Assembly: GCA_021129835.1 (NCBI GenBank)
Contig: JAJOKM010000106.1
Coordinates: forward strand, 1-11,930
From: Thermodesulfovibrionales bacterium
GTDB taxonomy: Bacteria; Nitrospirota; Thermodesulfovibrionia; Thermodesulfovibrionales; Dissulfurispiraceae
DNA length: 11,930 nt
Direction: 5' to 3'
The notes beneath the pieces were generated by a model. The model was given only the letters and a program-made list of their open reading frames with translations, was not told where the DNA came from and ran no database searches. Position numbers and translations under genes: made by a program. Shown one piece after another: positions 1 through 6,271 of the stretch (within the stretch, counting starts at the first letter, position 1; each line of letters opens with the position of its first letter).

Positions 1-26
1 AAACATATCCTTTTCTAAAAAGGAAG

Positions 27-42
27 ACCTGAGTAGTTACAA
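27..42 (+). repeat. Copy 1 of dispersed 16-mer ACCTRARTAGTTACAA
   Basis: The sequence is ACCTGAGTAGTTACAA, located in the mreB leader right after a short hairpin. The similarity to copy 3 extends a few bases further, into the A-run after ACAA. Confidence 0.75.
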
Positions 43-92
43 AAATTATAGCAAAATGTAGCTTAACTACCAGTTCAAATATTGGGGTCCAT

Positions 93-98
93 TATAAT
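93..98 (+). promoter_or_regulatory. Possible -10 element (TATAAT) for the mre operon
   Basis: This is a perfect TATAAT hexamer in the mreB leader, about 155 bases before the start codon. The hexamer 16-18 bases upstream (around 69-76, CCAGTT/CAGTTC) is a poor match to TTGACA, so the assignment rests on the -10 alone. An alternative promoter could lie nearer the gene, with TTGCTA at 197-202 and TATATT at 222-227, although that spacing of 19 is long. Confidence 0.3.
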
Positions 99-241
99 GT
101 TAGAGACGGGGCTAATGTCTGATCTGTCTAATTGAAAAAAGGGCAATTCATCTGGTAATATTAACAATATCAGTGAACTCGGTGAAGGCAAGTCTGTTGC
201 TAAAAATTATAGTAAAAACTCTATATTTTATTATTATAGGG

Positions 242-249
242 AGAAGGAG
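242..249 (+). promoter_or_regulatory. Ribosome binding site of mreB
   Basis: AGAAGGAG ends six bases before the ATG at 256. It is the strongest correctly spaced Shine-Dalgarno sequence in the window and fixes the mreB start. Confidence 0.8.
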
Positions 250-255
250 AAAAAG

Positions 256-1287
256 ATGTTTTTAAACAGAATTTTAGGGATGTTTTCGAGTAATCTCGCT
301 ATAGACCTTGGGACAGCAAATACCCTTATTTATGCCAAGGGAAAGGGTATAATCTGCGATGAACCATCCGTGGTCGTGTTCAAGAGTGGGATCAAAAAAC
401 CTATAGCAATCGGCACGGAAGCAAAAGAGATAGTGGGGAAAACTCCCGAAGGCATAACAGCTGTGCGCCCCCTGAAGGACGGTGTTATTGCAGATTTTGA
501 TGCTACAGAGGAGATGCTCAAGTTTTTTATTGCAAAAGTACATAAGAGGAAGAGCTTTATTTCCCCAAGGATTATCGTCGGTGTGCCCTCTGGCATAACT
601 CAGGTGGAGCAGCGAGCAGTTAAAGATGCTGCCCTTGCCTCAGGGGCAAGGGAGGTCTATCTAGTAGGAGAGCCAATGGCTGCTGCTATTGGAGTAGGGT
701 TGCCTGTTAGTGAGCCTGTAGGTAATATGATTGTAGATATTGGTGGAGGAACTACTGATGTTGCAGTTATATCCCTCAGCGGAATAGTTTACAGCAAGGT
801 TATTCGTGTTGGCGGAGACAAGATGGACGAGGAGATAATATCCTATATAAAGCGTAAGTATAATGTTATGATTGGCGAAAGGACTGCTGAACAGATAAAA
901 AAAGAGATCGGAACAGCTTGCCCGGTAAATAATGTTGAAACAATGGAAATAAAAGGAAGAGACCTTATATCCGGAATCCCAAAGGCATTCGATATTACAG
1001 AAGCTGAGATAAGGGCAGCACTTCAGGATAGTGTTGTACTTATACTCGATGCTATTAAGAATACCTTCGAGAACACCCCCCCTGAGCTTTCGGCAGATAT
1101 TTTCGACAAGGGCATTATACTGACCGGAGGAGGAGCATTACTAAAAGGTCTTGATGTAGTAATAAGGGAGCAAACAGGGGTCAGTGTTGTAGTGTCCGAT
1201 AATTCTCTATTCGCTGTTGTGAAGGGGTGCGGGACGATGTTGAATAAAATGGAACTTCTCAAGAAGGTGTCACTGACTACAAACTAA
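256..1287 (+). CDS. mreB: Rod shape-determining protein MreB (bacterial actin)
   Basis: MreB is the actin-like ATPase that forms short membrane-bound filaments and directs PBP2-linked wall synthesis along the cell side. At 343 residues it has the usual family length. The N-terminus (about 1-12) is a short amphipathic, hydrophobic stretch of the kind that anchors MreB to the membrane. Visible actin-fold motifs are phosphate 1 DLGTANT (17-23), the catalytic-Glu segment GEPMAAAIG (138-146, E139), phosphate 2 VDIGGGTTD (160-168) and the adenosine loop TGGGALLKGLD (290-300). It opens the mreBCD-mrdA operon, and its stop overlaps the mreC start (TAATG), suggesting translational coupling. The tail (LFAVVKGCGTML, 318-329) departs slightly from the common pattern around 'V.G.G..L' but keeps its glycines. 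Identity is secure. Confidence 0.98.
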   Translation: MFLNRILGMFSSNLAIDLGTANTLIYAKGKGIICDEPSVVVFKSGIKKPIAIGTEAKEIVGKTPEGITAVRPLKDGVIADFDATEEMLKFFIAKVHKRKSFISPRIIVGVPSGITQVEQRAVKDAALASGAREVYLVGEPMAAAIGVGLPVSEPVGNMIVDIGGGTTDVAVISLSGIVYSKVIRVGGDKMDEEIISYIKRKYNVMIGERTAEQIKKEIGTACPVNNVETMEIKGRDLISGIPKAFDITEAEIRAALQDSVVLILDAIKNTFENTPPELSADIFDKGIILTGGGALLKGLDVVIREQTGVSVVVSDNSLFAVVKGCGTMLNKMELLKKVSLTTN

Positions 1288-2078
1288 TGTCAAAAGGCAA
1301 AAAAAGAGTTATTATTTTTCTATCCCTTTTTTTTGTTGTCCTTTTGTTGGTAACCTTCCAGCATAAGGGCAAATCTTTCGGTTTTCTTGTGACGTTATCA
1401 TATCCTTTTGATGCCCTTAATAATTTCACCACAACTGTTAATATGACGATTACGGAAGTATGGAATACCTTTGGTGAAAACAGAAGACTCGAAGATAAAC
1501 TATCTGCAGCCCTTCTGCAGATACAACGACATGATGAGATTGTTCGGGAAAACAAGCGATTAAGAGAAATATTATTGCTGAGAGATAGCTCTCCCAATTA
1601 TATAGCAACAGCACGAGTAATCGCTCGAGGCCCTGACAGGTTATTAAATACAATACTTATAGACAAGGGTGAGAGCAGTGGTATAAAAGAAGGTATGGCA
1701 GTTATTACAACAAAAGGCCTTGTTGGTAGGGTTCATTCAGTAAGAGGTAATTTTTCAGAGGTCTTACTTCTGCGGGATCCAAATTTTTCAGTTGCTGTCA
1801 GGCTCCAGGACAGCAGGAGAGAAGGTATTATATCAGGAACGGGTCATCGATATAGTCTCCTTGAGCATATACCCTTTGAGGAAGTCGTCGAAAAAGGGGA
1901 TAATGTAGTTACCTCTGGACTTGACAGTATTTTCCCGCCTGGGATACCTGTTGGCGTTGTGAGCCGTGTAAGAGCCGGAGATCATAAATTCTTTCAGAGT
2001 ATTCAGGTCTTGCCATTTCAGACCGATACAAAAATAGAAGAAGTGGTGATATTGACAAATGCAGGAGCATCGCCTTAA
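1287..2078 (+). CDS. mreC: Rod shape-determining protein MreC
   Basis: MreC is a bitopic inner-membrane protein whose periplasmic part binds and activates PBP2 and links MreB to the elongasome. The 263-residue product has a cytoplasmic basic start (MSKGKKR), one membrane helix at about 8-24, a coiled coil at about 62-98 (rich in E, K, L, R), and then two beta domains. Family signatures are the ARVIARGPDR-like segment (108-117), KGLVGRV (143-149) and TSGLDSIFPPGIPVG (209-223). The ATG overlaps the last base of the mreB stop codon. The only purine-rich site, AAGAAGG, lies well upstream inside mreB, so initiation is probably coupled to mreB translation. Length and domain order are typical. Confidence 0.96.
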   Translation: MSKGKKRVIIFLSLFFVVLLLVTFQHKGKSFGFLVTLSYPFDALNNFTTTVNMTITEVWNTFGENRRLEDKLSAALLQIQRHDEIVRENKRLREILLLRDSSPNYIATARVIARGPDRLLNTILIDKGESSGIKEGMAVITTKGLVGRVHSVRGNFSEVLLLRDPNFSVAVRLQDSRREGIISGTGHRYSLLEHIPFEEVVEKGDNVVTSGLDSIFPPGIPVGVVSRVRAGDHKFFQSIQVLPFQTDTKIEEVVILTNAGASP

Positions 2079-2089
2079 TGGCTCACGGC

Positions 2090-2095
2090 AGAGGA
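2090..2095 (+). promoter_or_regulatory. Ribosome binding site deciding the TTG start of mreD
   Basis: AGAGGA lies seven bases before TTG at 2103. The ATG at 2078 that overlaps the mreC stop is in another frame and yields only 12 codons (stop 2114-2116). The ATG at 2095 is also out of frame. The Shine-Dalgarno placement therefore favours the TTG. Confidence 0.6.
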
Positions 2096-2102
2096 TGTTG
2101 TT

Positions 2103-2606
2103 TTGTCTTTCTTTAAATGGACAGGCCTAATTTTCTTTACATTCCTGCTGCAGACCCAGTTTTCCCCTTTCGGGAAGACATTAAGTCTTTCTACTGCCCT
2201 AGTTTATCTTTTTGGACTAAGAAGCCTGCCCTCTGGGTTTTCTGTCGGACGGTCAGATGGTTATTACAGTGGCAGGGCAGAGGTGAAAAGCACTGCTTTT
2301 GGCGCCGGTGTTGGTTTGCTGGAAGACATTATATCAGGCTCAATTATCGGTCCAGGGGTTTTTAGCAAAGGATTAATAGGCCTTTTTAGTGTTGTTGTCT
2401 TTACGGATGTGATATTTAAGTGGACACCACTGATTGGAGTGGTTATCATTATTATTCTTACTATTGCCGATGGATCTATTATTGTCGGTTTGAGAGTATT
2501 TTTAGATAATATAAATATAAACATCTTCAATGTCTTTCAGGCTATTTTTATTCAGACTGCTTTCAATATGCCATTTGGTATAATATTAAAACCTAAAAAC
2601 GACTGA
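2103..2606 (+). CDS. mreD: Rod shape-determining protein MreD (TTG start)
   Basis: MreD is the small polytopic membrane partner of MreC in the elongation complex. The product has 167 residues, nearly all hydrophobic, with membrane helices at about 5-17, 27-40, 65-80, 85-105, 108-135 and 142-163. The segment GLLEDIISGSIIG (71-83) matches the conserved G-L-x-x-D of the family. No in-frame ATG is available near the N-terminus. The best start is TTG at 2103, with AGAGGA at 2090-2095 placed seven bases before it. Position between mreC and mrdA supports the call. Residues about 41-64 form a polar stretch (S, G, R, D, K) between membrane segments that looks like an insertion relative to the usual short loop. 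The gene ends eight bases before mrdA. Confidence 0.9.
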   Translation: MSFFKWTGLIFFTFLLQTQFSPFGKTLSLSTALVYLFGLRSLPSGFSVGRSDGYYSGRAEVKSTAFGAGVGLLEDIISGSIIGPGVFSKGLIGLFSVVVFTDVIFKWTPLIGVVIIIILTIADGSIIVGLRVFLDNININIFNVFQAIFIQTAFNMPFGIILKPKND

Positions 2607-2614
2607 ACCTGCAG

Positions 2615-4402
2615 ATGACTACTACAAAAATAAAAATAGTCTCTTTCATTATAATCGGAATTTTTTTGATATTATGCCTGCGCCTCTGGCAGTTGCAAAT
2701 ACTGGAGGGAGATGAACATAAAGAAATATCTAAGAACAACAAGGTACAAATATTGAAGACACCTCCCTTAAGAGGTGTTATATATGACAGAAACGGAATA
2801 CCGCTTGTCAAAAATGTCCCTACCTTCAATGCATCTATAATTCTTGACAGCAGTGGTAAAAAATTAGATATAGACGCCTTGGCAGAATTTCTTGGCTTAG
2901 AGAAGCATCATATTCAAGAGAAGTTAAATGCAAGAATCAATAGCCCATTTGTGCCTATAAGACTCAAACGTGACATAAGCCTTGAAGATGTAGCCCGTAT
3001 TAAAGTAAGGAGGTCGGATTTCCCCGGACTTTTTGTCGAAATAAAGGCTGATCGAAAATACACTTTTGGGATGATTGGCGCACATATCACTGGTCATCTT
3101 GGCAAAATAACTACCGAACAATTGAGGAGTCCCGAATTAAGGAATTCCCTGCCTTTTTCGATGGTAGGACAATGGGGGATAGAAGCATTATTTGACAATC
3201 ACCTCACGGGGATACCTGGAGAAAATGTTATGAAGGTAGATGCCCTCGGCAGGAAATTAGGGATTATACGGCAGAAGCAACCAATGCAGGGAGGAGATGT
3301 CAAGCTCAGTATTGATATAAGCGTCCAGAAAACTGCAACCGATGCATTTGGAGATAAGGCTGGCGCCCTTGTGGCAATGGACCCTAATTCAGGAGAAATA
3401 CTTGCCCTTGTTAGCCTCCCATCCTTTGATCCCAATATCTTTTCGGAAATACTAAGTCATGATATCTGGAAATCACTAAAACACGATCCAAGGCATCCTT
3501 TGTTAAACAGAGCGGTTCAGAGTCAGTATCCTCCTGGTTCGGCCTTCAAGATAATAACAGCACTAGCTGCGCTCGAAGAAGGGGTTGTATGTCCTGATGA
3601 AAGGATTAAGTGTACTGGGAGTATTAGCATCGGAGATTATACCTTTAGATGCTGGAGGGCACATGGCTATATTAATCTCCATGATGCCTTCGTGCAGTCT
3701 AGTAACATATTTTTCTATGAGATGGGCAAGAGATTAGGGATAGACAAAATTTATAAATACGCTACCTCCCTTGGACTTGGAAGGGAGACGGGCATTAAAC
3801 TGACGCCTATGGTAGAAAGAAGTGGATTAATTCCTAACGTCAAATGGAAACGAGAAGAGAAAAACCTCCCATGGTTTCTCGGGGATACCCTTGTTGCATC
3901 TATAGGACAGGGGTCTGTTTCTGTTACACCTATTCAGATGGCTGTGATGTTGTCCGCAATTGTTAATGGAGGATACATACATCGGCCATCCCTTGTGAAA
4001 GGTGATTCTGAGCTTCTGAGAGAAATACAATTAAGTCCAGAGACTATCAGAATTTTGAAAGAAGCGATGTCAGGAGTCGTCAACGATCCTGATGGTACTG
4101 CGCATGGAATAAGATCTTCTCTAACCACAATTGGTGGCAAGACAGGGACTGCCCAGGTCGTTGCCCTGGCAAGAGATGAGACGGGTAAAGCGAAAGGTCC
4201 CATGAGTCATGCGTGGTTTGTCGGATTTGCCCCTGTTGATAACCCTGAAATAGTAGTCTCTGTAATTGTAGAGCACGGAGGAAGAGGCGGGGCAGTTGCC
4301 GCCCCCATAGCAAAAAGGGTTATAGAGGAATATTTAAAACGCCAGGAGACATTAAGAGGCAAAGCTCCAGTTTTTGATAATGTGAGCGCCAGTCTCAATT
4401 GA
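2615..4402 (+). CDS. mrdA: Penicillin-binding protein 2, peptidoglycan D,D-transpeptidase
   Basis: PBP2 cross-links new peptidoglycan during rod elongation, working with MreC/MreD and a RodA polymerase. The 595-residue protein starts with a short cytoplasmic tail and a signal-anchor helix (about 7-26). A non-catalytic pedestal follows, with PPLRGVIYDRNG (50-61) and GIEALFDNHLTG (188-199). The transpeptidase domain (about 245-575) carries all active-site motifs: S309-A-F-K312 (SxxK), S362-S-N364 (SxN) and K509-TGT (KTGT). Cysteines at 326, 333 and 346 and His350 sit before the SxN motif, in the region where many PBP2 proteins carry conserved or metal-binding residues. The pattern separates it from the FtsI/PBP3 group by operon context. 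The ribosome site is weak (CTGCAG just before the ATG), consistent with coupling to mreD. The last 51 bases overlap the DUF523 gene on the other strand. No rodA follows. Confidence 0.96.
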   Translation: MTTTKIKIVSFIIIGIFLILCLRLWQLQILEGDEHKEISKNNKVQILKTPPLRGVIYDRNGIPLVKNVPTFNASIILDSSGKKLDIDALAEFLGLEKHHIQEKLNARINSPFVPIRLKRDISLEDVARIKVRRSDFPGLFVEIKADRKYTFGMIGAHITGHLGKITTEQLRSPELRNSLPFSMVGQWGIEALFDNHLTGIPGENVMKVDALGRKLGIIRQKQPMQGGDVKLSIDISVQKTATDAFGDKAGALVAMDPNSGEILALVSLPSFDPNIFSEILSHDIWKSLKHDPRHPLLNRAVQSQYPPGSAFKIITALAALEEGVVCPDERIKCTGSISIGDYTFRCWRAHGYINLHDAFVQSSNIFFYEMGKRLGIDKIYKYATSLGLGRETGIKLTPMVERSGLIPNVKWKREEKNLPWFLGDTLVASIGQGSVSVTPIQMAVMLSAIVNGGYIHRPSLVKGDSELLREIQLSPETIRILKEAMSGVVNDPDGTAHGIRSSLTTIGGKTGTAQVVALARDETGKAKGPMSHAWFVGFAPVDNPEIVVSVIVEHGGRGGAVAAPIAKRVIEEYLKRQETLRGKAPVFDNVSASLN

Positions 4403-4825
4403 TGATACTTCGACACTATTAATTCTTAAAATGGCTGTAGTTACGCCACATCCTTCAACCTCCCGGTTATCTTTCCATACCTTAAAGACGCCACACGATG
4501 GACTTCTGTCCTTTAAGATCGCCCTGCTTACACTAAACATTTTTGCAATTCTCAAGACTTCAAAGGCGCCGTTAATTAGATTCTGAGAATAGTCAACTCC
4601 ATCAATACCTATTGCACGCACTCCACTTATTCCTTTCATAAGGGCATAACCATCTCCTCGAACAAAACTGATTGATGCCCTCGGTGTCTGAAGTCCTCCA
4701 ATTTGTTCGGGACACAAAGGAATTGCCTTTCCAGAGGCAACCATCTCAATAATTTTGGGGTGTCCGCAATTTGCTCCATTATATCTGGTATTAATTCCAG
4801 CAAGACATGCACTAACAATTATCAT
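4352..4825 (-). CDS. DUF523 family protein
   Basis: The DUF523 family is a small, conserved bacterial group of unknown biochemical role. I chose the start at 4825, giving 157 residues, because the family begins at MIIVSACLAG. An open frame extends to an ATG at 4909, but the extra 28 residues have no family resemblance. Motifs seen (numbered from the chosen start) are SACLAG (5-10, C7), the YNG segment (15-17), CPEQIGGLQTPR (38-49), LKDRSPSCG (104-112) and GCGVTTAILR (125-134). The repeated cysteines (7, 20, 38, 111, 126) suggest metal or cofactor binding, which is inference only. The ribosome site is weak. The gene lies 169 bases after plsC and converges with mrdA, overlapping it by 51 bases (17 codons including the stop). 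The final residues beyond the family core lie in that overlap. Confidence 0.85.
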   Translation of the reverse strand: MIIVSACLAGINTRYNGANCGHPKIIEMVASGKAIPLCPEQIGGLQTPRASISFVRGDGYALMKGISGVRAIGIDGVDYSQNLINGAFEVLRIAKMFSVSRAILKDRSPSCGVFKVWKDNREVEGCGVTTAILRINSVEVSSIETGAHIIKNWSFAS

Positions 4826-4994
4826 AATGGCCTGTTTTTGTCTTTCCTTTGAACGAATGTTCCACCATAAACCACATAGCACGACAAGGCTAACCACTTG
4901 CAAAATCAACGACTTATACGGCGTAACAGTTTACTAAGGCGTAGGAGGAGAGTTGTGGATAAACATGGCAGGACTGAATTTCTCCAAAATCAAG
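4826..4994. other. Spacer between plsC and the DUF523 gene
   Basis: No gene is supported here. The plus strand shows a strong Shine-Dalgarno-like AGGAGGAG at 4943-4950, followed by a 17-codon TTG-started frame (4953-5006), probably fortuitous. A perfect DnaA-box nonamer (TTATCCACA) is read on the minus strand at 4962-4954. The motif GGCGTA is repeated on either side of TTTACTAA (around 4920-4942). I looked for a tRNA and found no cloverleaf or T-loop signature. Confidence 0.5.
4954..4962 (-). promoter_or_regulatory. Single perfect DnaA-box-like nonamer
   Basis: The minus strand reads TTATCCACA, the exact consensus DnaA box, in an intergenic spacer. Only one copy was found, with no AT-rich unwinding region or box cluster, so this is not an origin. 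It may be a chance match or an isolated DnaA regulatory site. Confidence 0.3.
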
Positions 4995-5015
4995 CTACCA
5001 CGGTGAGCTTTTTTT
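4992..5015 (+). terminator. Possible plus-strand intrinsic terminator
   Basis: On the plus strand AAGCT at 4992-4996 pairs with AGCTT at 5006-5010, with inner AC/GT pairing and one bulged G. The hairpin runs straight into seven T residues (5009-5015). It would stop transcription coming from the mre-mrdA side before it runs antisense through plsC. It lies over the last codons and stop of plsC, whose lysine codons partly explain the T-run, so the call is tentative. It is about 590 bases beyond mrdA. Confidence 0.35.
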
Positions 5016-5603
5016 CAATTCCTTTATCCCGTTCATTATATCATTGCATATCTTTTCTTGAAGATCCTTATCCCTGCTTCTTAATGTTAAAGGCTTACCG
5101 AAGGAGACCTTTATTTTTGCCAGCCGTGGCACCTTTGCTCCGACTGGCAGCACTTTTTGAGTGCCATCAACGAGCGCAGGCACTACCGGAGCGCCACTTA
5201 TGGCAGCAATCAGTCCGATCCCCCTTTTTGCGTCCAGAAAACTGCCGTCTTCACTCCTTTTCCCCTCAGGAAACATAACGATCAGCTCTCCCTTTTTAAG
5301 CCTCTTTACGGACTCTTTTATCGTTGAAGCTTGTGCCTTGCCCTCATCAACCGAAATGCAATAAAAATTCACTATCGGACTTATAATCGGGACACTGAAA
5401 AGATACCTCTTCGCAATATAGGTTGCCTTCCTCTTTAAGGCCACGCCAAAAACAGGGGGGTCGAAATAACTCACATGATTGGCAGCAACTATGACCCCGC
5501 CTTTGTCAGGCACATTCTCTAATCCATATACCCTCAGCAAAAAAAATACCTTGAATATGGTATAAAGTATTGCCCTCATGAAAAAATAAAGGAATGTCAG
5601 CAT
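4995..5603 (-). CDS. plsC: 1-acyl-sn-glycerol-3-phosphate acyltransferase (PlsC family)
   Basis: This protein acylates lysophosphatidic acid to phosphatidic acid at the inner membrane, an early step in phospholipid synthesis. The 202-residue product begins with a hydrophobic membrane-associating segment (about 1-24). It carries acyltransferase motif I NHVSYFDPP (42-50; catalytic H43 and D48) and the glycerol-phosphate-binding motif FPEGKRS (111-117). A further conserved segment, GAPVVPALVDG (137-147), is also present. The ATG overlaps the 3' end of cmk by seven bases (ATGCTGA), so the two are translated together. A cmk-plsC pairing is seen in many bacteria. The exact acyl donor or substrate cannot be told, since PlsC-like enzymes include lyso-lipid acyltransferases of other types. 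The C-terminus is lysine/serine rich. Confidence 0.92.
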   Translation of the reverse strand: MLTFLYFFMRAILYTIFKVFFLLRVYGLENVPDKGGVIVAANHVSYFDPPVFGVALKRKATYIAKRYLFSVPIISPIVNFYCISVDEGKAQASTIKESVKRLKKGELIVMFPEGKRSEDGSFLDAKRGIGLIAAISGAPVVPALVDGTQKVLPVGAKVPRLAKIKVSFGKPLTLRSRDKDLQEKICNDIMNGIKELKKSSPW

Positions 5604-6247
5604 CTCGTCTCTTTAAGGATCCTTCCGACAACCTCATCTTGGTCTAAATCTGTAGTATCTATATAAACGGCATCATCGGTCCTTTTTAGCGGCGCGATAT
5701 CACGATTCATATCCCTGCTGTCTCTCTCTTTTATATTTCTCAAGGCCTCATCTATTGTTATAACTGTTCCAGTTCCCTTTAGCTGAAGATGTCTCCTTTT
5801 TGCCCTCTCTTTTAGAGAGGCATCGAGATAAAACTTCTTCCACGCATCCGGAAATACAACCGTTGTCATATCCCTGCCCTCTGCAACAAGGTTGCTATCT
5901 CTCGACATGTGGCGTTGCGTATCAAAGATAAAATCCCTTACCGCCCCCTTAGCCGAAAATATAGATGTAACCGTCTCTATCTTTGTAGTTCTTATTTCTT
6001 TTGAGACATTTTCGCTATTTAAAAAGACCTTTCCATCTCTAAAACCCACAGTAATGCCACTCAGTGCATTAAAAATCCTGGAGTCGGTGTTATCGGGCAT
6101 TATATCTCTTTTTATCAAATAAAGTGCAATAGCACGATAAAGGGCGCCGGTATCGAGAAACTGAAAGCCTAACCTCTCTGCCACGAGCCTTGCTACAGCA
6201 CTCTTCCCAACACCAGACGGACCATCTATGGCAATAACTTTCTTCAT
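5597..6247 (-). CDS. cmk: Cytidylate kinase
   Basis: Cmk phosphorylates CMP and dCMP with ATP in the cytoplasm, recycling pyrimidine nucleotides, including CMP released by lipid synthesis. The 216-residue protein has a Walker A P-loop GPSGVGKS (9-16), the NMP-binding segment DTGALYRAIA (32-41), the family signature GRDMTTVVFPDA (124-135) and the LID/C-terminal pattern RDSRDMNRDIAPL (175-187) with TDDAVYIDTTDL (190-201). Length is normal. The commonest form of the signature reads GRDMGTVVFPDA, so T128 is a small variation. It lies 24 bases after aroA with a modest GGGTGA ribosome site and overlaps plsC. Unlike many genomes, no rpsA or ispH gene follows within the window. Confidence 0.96.
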   Translation of the reverse strand: MKKVIAIDGPSGVGKSAVARLVAERLGFQFLDTGALYRAIALYLIKRDIMPDNTDSRIFNALSGITVGFRDGKVFLNSENVSKEIRTTKIETVTSIFSAKGAVRDFIFDTQRHMSRDSNLVAEGRDMTTVVFPDAWKKFYLDASLKERAKRRHLQLKGTGTVITIDEALRNIKERDSRDMNRDIAPLKRTDDAVYIDTTDLDQDEVVGRILKETRC

Positions 6248-6271
6248 GGATCAACAAATCACCCGATTTAT

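Larger units (their letters stand above)
1..255 (+). other. Non-coding leader region upstream of mreB
   Basis: I see no convincing gene in this stretch. It holds a short perfect inverted repeat at 8-24 (7-bp arms TCCTTTT/AAAAGGA, 3-base loop), directly followed by one copy of the ACCTRARTAGTTACAA motif (27-42). A direct repeat AAAAATTATAGYAAAA occurs at 41-56 and again at 202-217. A perfect -10-like TATAAT lies at 93-98, and the 40 bases before mreB are very AT-rich. A 12-codon ORF at 97-135 has no good ribosome site and is not called. The region probably carries the mreB promoter and a long untranslated leader, but the transcription start cannot be fixed from sequence. Confidence 0.6.

Noticed and set aside
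8..24. Hairpin TCCTTTT-CTA-AAAAGGA as an intrinsic terminator of an upstream gene
   Set aside because: The stem is AT-rich with a three-base loop and no proper U-run follows on the plus strand. It is noted as an inverted repeat only.
4826..4909. Upstream extension of the DUF523 gene to the ATG at 4909
   Set aside because: The 28 extra residues are hydrophobic and basic and unlike the family, whose proteins begin at the MIIVSACLAG segment. The shorter start is kept.
4826..4994. Possible tRNA or small RNA gene in the plsC-DUF523 spacer
   Set aside because: No acceptor stem, T-loop GTTCRAATC-like block or anticodon arm could be assembled on either strand.
4953..5006. Short plus-strand frame after a strong AGGAGGAG
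   Set aside because: It is only 17 codons, overlaps the plsC stop on the other strand, and no family resemblance is visible. The Shine-Dalgarno match is probably fortuitous.
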